Source: Rhyzopertha dominica (taxonomy: Eukaryota; Arthropoda; Insecta; Coleoptera; Bostrichidae). From it: a stretch of 64,000 bases of DNA. The notes below the pieces were generated by a model. The model was not told the origin of the DNA, made no database searches, and was given only the letters and a program-made list of their open reading frames with translations. The stretch's first letter is position 1. The number at the start of each line of letters is the position of its first letter. Of this stretch, positions 56,559 to 64,000 are shown one piece after another. The DNA lies in contig QCXZ01000001.1 of the NCBI GenBank assembly GCA_025024175.1, positions 37,442,942 to 37,506,941 on the forward strand. The letters are read 5' to 3'. The translations under genes were made by a program, and so were the position numbers.

Positions 56559-59500
56559 ATGTCGGTAACAGGTACAAAACAAAACCATTATTGATTAACT
56601 GAAGTTCTTCTGACTTCTAAATCATAATTTTCAGGAAGTAACAATGCTGGTCGAAGCACGGTTATGCAGAGAATCCGTCTTCGAAGAGGTAAGTTGTTAC
56701 CTGTTAATCGATTTTGATGCATTAAAATTGTTGATGATGTTTTGTTATACAGCGGTTAATAAAGATATGATTCAACAAAACCTACAACATATGCAACGTG
56801 AATCTCACAGAAAAAAGTTAGCTCAGGCGTTGTATTATGGCCAAATGGGACAGAGCCCATTAACTAGGAACGGTGAAGGTGAAGGTCTTGGGAAACAACC
56901 TGTTCATGAACGTTTGGGAAGCGGTCCTGTGAAGTTGAGACGAGTTCCTATTTTTGGAACAAACACAACATCCATATTGCCAAAAAGTAAATTTCAGAAA
57001 ATTACCTTGAGGAACGCAGCACAGTCGAGGCAACTCTCCGTAAGGAATTTTCGAAATCAAAGGTTGGCAAGAGCCTCTTCTATTCAAAACAGGCTAGCCC
57101 GCATACGAGGTGGTTATTCTACATCGGGTGTTAACGCTAATCAAACTGCACAGAAAGTGCGGTTGCGTAGGGCAGCGCAGCCTACAAATTACCAAATACA
57201 AGTAAGTTTTTAATCTGTGGCTTATAATTTTTTTTGTATATGAGATGGCACATTATAGTTTAGATTAATAGTTGTTACAAAATATTCTAGCAACTTATTA
57301 TTCTATAAATCATGAATATTTCAAAAACTTTTATTTCCAGGTATACAAAATAAAGAAAATTAAAAGTAGATTTTTTAATAACGGTGAATGATCTACCGTG
57401 TCGAATGCTCTACTTAAATCGAAAAGAATTCCAGCTAATAATTGTTTATTATTAAGACCTTCATAAACGTAATTTAAGGCATCTGTCAGTGCAGTTTGCA
57501 TTGATTTATTTTGGCGAAATCCATTTTGTTCAGGAATCAATATCTTATGACTCGAGAAAATGTTTCAATCTATTGTAAAATAGGGTGTCGAAGATTTTTG
57601 AAATTTGACTGGGCAGGCAAATAGAACAGTAATTTTTTAGGTCACTCCTAGAGCCCTTATTTTTGTAAACTGGTATACATTTTGATTTTTTAAGCACTGT
57701 TGTGTAACTAGACTAATTGACATATTCACTAAATGTGTTAAAGGATATACTATTATGTGTTTGACAGCATTTATAACTTTCCCATGTCATCTATTCCTGG
57801 GATATTTTTTCTTGTCGTATTATTAATGACACCTTCGACCTGTTGTTACAGGTCGTATTAAAATTTAAAGGCTCATGACTTAACAGAGTGGTTTTATTGT
57901 TTTCTGAAAGGCTTATAAAATAACTGTTGAAAATTGCACATATGTCTTTAGGGTTTGTGTAGGTCCCAGAGTCTTCAGTTGTAATTACCAGTATACCCAT
58001 CGAGCAGCCTTGTGTTTTTGAATAATTAATTATGTTCCAACTTTCATTAACATTGTTTGTTGCATTTTGAATTTGTCCATCATTTGCACATTTTTTTGCT
58101 TGCTTTACAGCAGCTTCATACATAATTTTAAAATCTTTATACCCTCTAGTACAAGTCTCACTTTTAAGATAAAGGCAATCTTATTGAATGAAGTATAAAA
58201 ATAATAAAGTCGTGTTAAAATTACTTCACAATGTGTAATTAAATACAATAATTAATTTACAGTTACTTTGGATAAATAATAATTAATTACAATTAAAATT
58301 ACAAAATATGTTAATGTGATTAATTACAAGTATAATTCATGCTTCGAAGTAATTTCAAATAATCAATTACATCTACTCTTTAGATAGGATCACATAGAAT
58401 GTTTTAAAAGTTTTAAAACAGTAATATGTTCCTCGTACCCTCCCTCATACCTAGTTGTTTTGACAATAAAAATTATAATTTTTATTGCATAAAACAAAAC
58501 TCAAAAACTTAGATCTAATTGAGTCAGCGCTAATTATCCTAATTATTTGATATGCAAACTTACAACTCTAACTAGTAACTACTAATATAACTTATATTAA
58601 CGCAGATGATATTTTAATGGGTTAAAAGACATAAGTTGAAATGAAAATTTCAGGCAATAATTATCTTTCTCTATATATACATTATGTTACTTATTTAATT
58701 AATGTAGATTACAAACATCTGTTATTTCTTAAAAGCAATAGTTTTTTAATATGATCATCTGACCAATTGTTTCGTCTTGGTTTTAAATTGTGACCACTAA
58801 AACTAATCATTCGCTCAACGGGAGCCGATAAGGTTAATATGACATCAAATTTTAAAAATCTTAAATATTGTTTTTTTTACAGATATTTTTACATAATAGT
58901 ATATAATTGAATATTCATATAATCAAATCGCAAGAACTTTGGTTATTATCACTTGAAGGCAAAAAGTGTTCTTGGACATCACCCTTATAAGTTCTGAGAC
59001 ATAATTTCCTTTATCTTTGTCAGAATAAATCTAGTTAAGTTTAAACTGTGGTAAGGAACAACTTGGTTTTCCGAATAACTGAAATCCAAAATACGTGAAA
59101 AGCATTTTTAATATTTGTTATAATTGAAATTTGTTCACTATATTTGGATTAATTTAAAAAAAGTTGGTAAAGCTTATCCAGATATAACTGGCTCTTTCCT
59201 GAAGAGTATCGATAGCGGTAGCTTATGGTGTCATAATTATAAAATATTCTTGAAAAAAAAACTAATTTAGCCGTTTAAGATAAATTGCTTTAATTACACC
59301 ACAAAACGAATCCAAGAGTTTCTTTTTTTAAGTGAGAATAGCTGAAACAGTAAAAATGTCAATTCGATTTTGAGGGTATGATGCATACAATTCTAAATCA
59401 AATTTATTTTTTTTTTGCAAAAGCACTGTAATGAATTTTGTGTAAAATAGTTTTGCTTGTAGAAACTGTCCTTTCAATATCTACCTGCCCACTGGTTTGC

Positions 59501-62433
59501 AGTCAGATTTAAACATTCCACAAATTGAAAATATTCAAAATAGTTCTCTCGAAAGTAATTGTGAAAATGGAATTGTAATTGTAACAAAATGGGTAATTCA
59601 ATTACAAATGTAGAGCAAGTAATTCAATTACTTTTTCAATTGTAATTAATTACTTCATAACATTAGAATTATTAAACAATAGATAACTTTTGTCCATATA
59701 AGCTTCAATGATTTGTATTAGTTTCATTTTTCTGTAGATGAAGTTTCTATTTTATTTTAAAAAATGATTAGATCTTCCATTAGGGGGACAGATGTGAAAA
59801 GGTTTGAAACATCAAAAGAAACCAATACAGATTGTTTGGTACAAACAGATTTTTTTTACTCTGTTAGCAAATTTTATGGAATTCTCTACTCTGTATTTGA
59901 AGTAATTGTAAATTTGTATAACTTTTAAGGTGGCGCATTAATATAGGACACCAGCAGTCTCATTGGTACATTATTTTTATTAATTTTTGTCAAACCTTAA
60001 AGCAGAGGATTCATTACTTTTAGTCTGTATTTTTCGCCTCTCAATATAAACATTTTGAAGATTTAAGTAAAGTAGTAGTAACATTTTTTTGAAAGTAAAC
60101 AAATTAAATGCTCGATATTTTATTTACAACGCATGTTGCATTTTCCAGTTAATTTGTCCAAATGCATGAAAAACCTAAATATTCAATAAAAATAATAGAC
60201 ACTCGATAAATCTAATGATTGCTCGATATCAAATTTTTACACATGATAAAATAATAAATATTCCGTAAATATCATAGGCGCTCGATAAATGTAATGAAAG
60301 CTCAGTATAAAATTTTCATACATGTTAAAATAACAAATTCTCACTCCGTAAATGTAATGAATGCTCACTGTATATATTACATGCATGTTAAAATAATAAA
60401 TATTAGATAAATGTAATAGACACTCGATAAATGTAACAAATGTGCATTAACAAATTCAAATGTTTCCTGAATTAATACAAATATTCGTTAAAAAATAATA
60501 GATGTTCGATTACTTTAAAAAATGCTCAGTACCAGATTCGAATGCTTCCTCAATTAGTAAATATTTGGTAAAATATAAATAAATGCTCGATAAATGTTAA
60601 GTGGAAAATTGATGGTGAAACAATAGGTACTTGCCATCAATAAAAATGGCCTCTCCGTCAATTTTTAAGCATTATCTGTAAAGCACTTTTAAACTTTACT
60701 GTAGGCACATATATTTTTATTGAAAAGAAAAAAAAGTTAAACAAAATAAACATTTAATTGGCTAAGCAAACACATTTTTTTTGCTAACTATTTACATAAT
60801 TGGAAAACAAAGTGCACTTATAACAAAGACCTTAAAATATTGTTTGGTAGGCCCACTAATAAAACTAGTCTAAAATAAAAATGGCGTATGTACAACATAT
60901 ATCAGGGAAATATTAACCTGTCACTTATCTATTGAACTAAAAGAGCTCTTTTACATTTGGCTGGTCGCCCTCGCAGCCTCTTCTTTCAATTGAAATTGCT
61001 TTTGCTTTTTACACCTAACAAAATACGGATTAGTGTTGGGAAATAGATACGACAAGCAGCTGTTTATTTGTGATGAGATATAAGGCATTTCTAATTATTA
61101 TAATATGCAAATTTGATTTAACAGTGAACATGACTTATCGAGCATTTAAATTTTTTTCTAATGCATTGCTGTAAAATGCCAAATTTAATTCAATAGTGAA
61201 GTAAATTATCGAGCAATTATATATTTTTATTAGTGCACATTTCAGTAAAATACTGACCAGATCTTAACATGCAAATAGGATATTTTATATTGTGATTTTA
61301 CAAAAAAAAAGCATTTTTTATTATTTTGTTCTGTATTTTTATTTATCGAGCATTTAGCATTTTCTTAATCTGTAAACTGCATTAAATTACCTGGCGTTAA
61401 TTACAATCCTTTTTGAAACAAACCTATTGAATTTGATTTAAGTTTTGAAAAGTTGCCTGTGTTTAGTAAATTATTTAATTTATTTTGATATTGTTGTGTT
61501 TTTAAATTAACAATTGTATTACCTTTTTCAGCTTTATTATATTATCAGTGAGTAAAAGTATAATCGTTTTGACATTTCTGTTTTATGCTATTTATTAATT
61601 GAAGTTCTACATTTGAGCGTTTGCATACCATATGCTTCTATCTGGTCGAATTATTCAATAAATAGTGTGAGACAAAGCACAAACAAAAACCAACTTATTT
61701 AAAGCTATTAAATATGTTAAGAATTATCAAGTTGAAAATAAAATAAGATATTAATAGTAATAAGATACCTAACGCATTTTCTTTGGTATTTAACCAAAAT
61801 AATAATCAACTTGTATTGCAACTAATTAAAAATGCTCAATATTAGCAGTTGGATGGTAGTACGTAGAACCTACATTATTCATATTGTGTCAATCCCTAGA
61901 ATAACGGGATCGAGAGTTTTAAATCCTGGGATTTCGATATCAAGAAAACTTCCGAGACCCGTGGATTATATTCTCTATATACATCCCTTTATTTTATTGT
62001 AACATCTTTCAAATACAATTTTATTCTAGAAGTCATTTCCGAGAATATGTACATATAAGAAACACTGAAATTAAAAGTAAAATAGCCATCCCATGTATTT
62101 AACATATACTTGTCATAGAACATTATTGCTACAATATAAATAAAAATCAGACATTTGATGTGGCTGTATTAATATAGTTGTACTAAGTTACAGTATTTTT
62201 TGGTTTTACAGATAACGAACACCAATCTTACTACTCCCGACTTAGGCAGCAATACTGGTTACACCAGACATAGCATAAAACGCTTCCTGACACCCTCTCT
62301 GCAGGAGGAAATCAGGATGATACAGGAGCAGACGAAATTCAACCCTCCAATTATTTATGATATGGATTTACCTGTATTTGTTAGTGCCACGGGAACTTCG
62401 ATAAATGAACGCTTCACTATAACCTGTAACTAA
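56559..62433 (+). CDS. basic protein with SINERF C-terminal motif, possible UIF/FYTTD1-like mRNA-export adaptor, four exons
   Basis: Exons 56559-56571, 56635-56688, 56753-57201 and 62212-62433 join at GT/AG sites with matching phases (1, 1, 0) to one frame of 245 residues. The N-terminus is MSVTGSNNAGRSTVMQRIRL. A Q- and R-rich middle follows (IQQNLQHMQRESHRKKLAQA, then NFRNQRLARASSIQNRLARI). The last exon ends VSATGTSINERFTITCN. A (S/T)-(L/I)-N-E-R-F motif is shared by UIF/FYTTD1 (near the C-terminus) and CHTOP (near the N-terminus), both partners of the export factors UAP56 and NXF1; the position here fits UIF. That is inference from one motif plus basic composition. The small first coding exon makes the start less certain, since the frame is open upstream. 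AATAAA follows the stop at 62601. Intron 3 (5 kb) is full of transposon remnants. Confidence 0.65.
57340..58140 (-). pseudogene. LINE reverse-transcriptase fragment (in intron)
   Basis: On the minus strand, 58123-57791 reads AAVKQAKKCANDGQIQNATN and NESWNIINYSKTQG, the linker before RT in Jockey/CR1-like LINEs. 57540-57331 reads IPEQNGFRQNKSMQTALTDA then LAGILFDLSRAFDTVDHSPL, the RT block with the first catalytic Asp. Stops lie between. It is antisense to the host gene. Confidence 0.8.
58170..59660 (-). mobile_element. hAT-type DNA transposon remnant (in intron)
   Basis: Both ends are dense in TAATTAC/GTAATTA words (about 58200-58375 and 59565-59655), an inverted subterminal-repeat layout usual for hAT elements. 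A transposase C-terminus lies inside on the minus strand. Exact ends and target duplication were not resolved. Confidence 0.65.
58709..58831 (-). pseudogene. hAT transposase C-terminal dimerisation segment
   Basis: The minus strand reads LSAPVERMISFSGHNLKPRR followed by NNWSDDHIKKLLLLRNN and a stop. It matches the hAT dimerisation domain (S-A-x-V-E-R-x-F-S ... R-R-x-x-L-x-x-x-x-x-x-x-L-x-F-L-x-x-N). Only this last part is left; no catalytic core was found around it. Confidence 0.8.
60108..61360. mobile_element. element with inverted CTCGATA subterminal repeats (in intron)
   Basis: Between 60108 and 60600 the words GCTCGATA and ACTCGATAAA(TGTAA) recur roughly every 30-70 bases, interleaved with CATGTTAAAATAATAAA. 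Between 61130 and 61350 the complement TTATCGAGCAtTTA recurs in the opposite sense. Mirrored clusters about an unlike centre suggest a non-autonomous DNA transposon. No protein remnant was seen. Confidence 0.5.
61365..62205. other. rest of intron 3
   Basis: AT-rich; nothing recognised. It ends in the acceptor TTTTTTGGTTTTACAG (62196-62211). Confidence 0.5.
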
Positions 62434-62600
62434 TTCTAAGCTGTTTAAATGTGACCATTTGTTTTGGAAATTACTTTAAGGTATGTCAAAGTGTTACAGA
62501 TGAGTTTATTTATAGTGTTTGTTTTAATTATATTTTGGATATTGTTTCTTTTCACTTGCAGTTTAAAATCACATTTATTATTCACTGAAGTTTAGTTTGT

Positions 62601-62606
62601 AATAAA
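62601..62606 (+). terminator. polyadenylation signal of the four-exon gene
   Basis: AATAAA 168 bases past the TAA stop, followed by a T/G-rich stretch, as usual for a cleavage site. Confidence 0.65.
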
Positions 62607-62951
62607 GTTGTTTCCAATGCATGTGTTTGAATTAAATATTACAGGGTGTAAAGAAAGGAATACCTTGTGGGATAATATAAAGATCAGAAATCATGAACAT
62701 GTTTTGTTTAGATAGTCTTATCAATGTAAGTACGTGCTGTAGGCAGGGGTAGAAGTGTATTATAGTTTCTATGGTTATAAAGATGTGTGTACTTCATTTA
62801 TGAAAAAAAAGTTTATTAATTTTCGTTGTCATCAAAATTAAGTAATCTGATTATAGGCATTCAAACTCCACAGTGCTGTATAGCCATGTATACATACTAA
62901 TTCTTCTGGTCGGTGGATTAATTAGCATCAAGTATATACATTTTTGCAGAA

Positions 62952-63251
62952 GCTGCCCAAATACAAAACTGCCTTGTAACCAAGATATTACATATAGAGG
63001 AAGGAATATACACAAATCGACTATACAGAGTCTGCCAAAATTGCAGGGACGCAGAGCTACCACATATGGTAAAGGTCAAAATAAGTCCTAGATGTACCAG
63101 TTGTCAGCGAGAAGGGTTCAAAGTTTATTTAAAAAACCACATTTTTGTATGCCTGCTCACAAATGCATCAAATAAATTTAATGAAATTTGGCAAAATGCA
63201 TTTTACAGGATTAAACTTTCAGTAATCAAAGAAACTCAAAATAAATTGTAA
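62952..63251 (+). pseudogene. zinc-binding-like segment, identity uncertain
   Basis: After a possible acceptor (TTTTTGCAG, to 62950) the frame reads ILHIEEGIYTNRLYRVCQNC, then DAELPHMVKVKISPRCTSCQ, then REGFKVYLKN, and stops at 63249. Two C-x-x-C pairs and the I-Y-x-N-x-x-Y-x-V-x-C pattern recall the RING0 entry of parkin-type ubiquitin ligases. Spacing between the Cys pairs is longer than in parkin, and no further exon is seen. It could be a diverged exon, a pseudogene or coincidence. Confidence 0.25.
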
Positions 63252-63615
63252 AACCACACTAAACGCTTGTAATTTTTTTTAAATTTTCCTAGGGGTGGTA
63301 ATTAATAATTTCATACTTTCTAGGTAAACCTTAGGTTTTAGTTTCATATCAAGTAAAAAAAAACTACAAACAGCAACCATTGAGTTTATCGTCATAAGTA
63401 TAAAATTACCGTTTAATAAGAACATGCATCATAATATAACAATTAAGAAGCTCATATACTAAAACAACATTATTTGTTTGTCTGCTCTAAGCAACCGACC
63501 TTAAATTTCGTCAAATTAAATGTTAAACAATGAATTTAGCAGAACTCAAACTAAATTAAGTTCACTTAAAAGAAAAATGCAATTTGTAAAACAGTATACT
63601 TAAAAAATATTGGTT
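63252..63615. other. gene-free stretch
   Basis: AT-rich; nothing recognised before the PLE fragment. Confidence 0.45.
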
Positions 63616-63619
63616 TAGG

Positions 63620-64000
63620 CTTTCGCCACATATAGGGCACACACTATCTTATATCAAGGACTCTTTGCATTTTATCGACAAGATAAGTGGATTAAGATTG
63701 GATCTGACAGATATTCTCGTGAGTTTACACATGGTTTCACTATTTACCAAAGTGCCACTCTTGGAATCGCTGGAGCTCCTCAAATATAAGTTCACCACAG
63801 ATCTAGTAGAACTCTTTCGAGCATGCCTCACTGGGAGCTATTTTATTTGGAAAGGCGAATTCAATGAACAAATCGAAAGAGTGGGTAGCCCACTGATTCC
63901 GGTAGTAGCGAATTTCTATATGGAGAATTTTGAGCAGAAGGCATTAGATACAGTAGAACATAAGCCAGCAGTTTGGTACAGGTATGTGAATGACACTTTT
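63620..64000 (+). pseudogene. Penelope-like reverse transcriptase, 5'-truncated, runs off the window
   Basis: One frame is open for 127 codons to the window end: LSPHIGHTLSYIKDSLHFID, ILVSLHMVSLFTKVPLLESL, LFRACLTGSYFIWKGEFNEQ, GSPLIPVVANFYMENFEQKA and WYRYVNDTF. This is the RT palm of Penelope-like elements. Two losses stand out. The G-V-A-M-G-S-P motif has lost two residues (reads R-V-G-S-P), and the catalytic Y-V-D-D is Y-V-N-D. The match begins abruptly at about 63620 without the N-terminal region found at 499-927, so the copy is 5'-truncated. It is the same class as the element at the window start; identity of family cannot be judged because they do not overlap. Confidence 0.88.

Noticed and set aside
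56319..56594. 91-codon frame upstream of the four-exon gene as its own protein
   Set aside because: It overlaps the proposed leader and first exon, and its end runs into the intron; more likely untranslated sequence.

Overview
The window is AT-rich arthropod, probably insect, nuclear DNA, though the lineage cannot be fixed from it. It has spliced genes with canonical GT/AG introns and AATAAA signals. It also holds a dense mixture of decayed retrotransposons (Penelope-like, copia, gypsy, BEL/Pao, LINE) and non-autonomous DNA transposons. Apart from two spliced host genes, nearly all recognisable coding matter is broken transposon sequence.

0-10 kb: a Penelope-like element (PLE) in tandem arrangement. 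A GIY-YIG-bearing 3' end is followed by a complete-looking type I hammerhead ribozyme fold (271-358) and then the N-terminal part of another PLE copy. Next come a TA-flanked MITE and two nested TIR elements (5688-8269 and 5857-6991); the inner one carries a broken two-exon SWIM zinc-finger gene. 10-21 kb is mostly gene-poor, with a MITE, a repeat field built on GTAGTTAACTAC-like words, and a piggyBac-like MITE.

21-30 kb: remains of a copia, a BEL/Pao and a gypsy element, all on the minus strand. 30.7-35.6 kb: a 4.9 kb foldback structure whose two arms are nearly identical and consist mostly of 156-bp tandem units. 37-49.5 kb: gypsy fragments, a copia element on the plus strand, LINE fragments and a comparatively GC-rich gypsy element with one long and one truncated LTR.

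49.9-52.9 kb holds a three-exon small heat-shock-protein-like gene (minus strand) with two MITEs in its second intron. 54.75-55.03 kb holds a short inverted-repeat insertion flanked by an exact 15-bp duplication. 56.5-62.6 kb holds a four-exon gene for a basic protein ending in a SINERF motif, tentatively an mRNA-export adaptor of the UIF/FYTTD1 type; its 5 kb third intron is filled with a LINE fragment and two DNA-transposon remnants. The window ends inside the reverse transcriptase of another PLE copy, whose catalytic aspartate pair is altered.

The most interesting items are the hammerhead ribozyme with a self-complementary stem III, the foldback array, the SWIM-bearing nested element, and the 245-bp hairpin insertion with its 15-bp target duplication.
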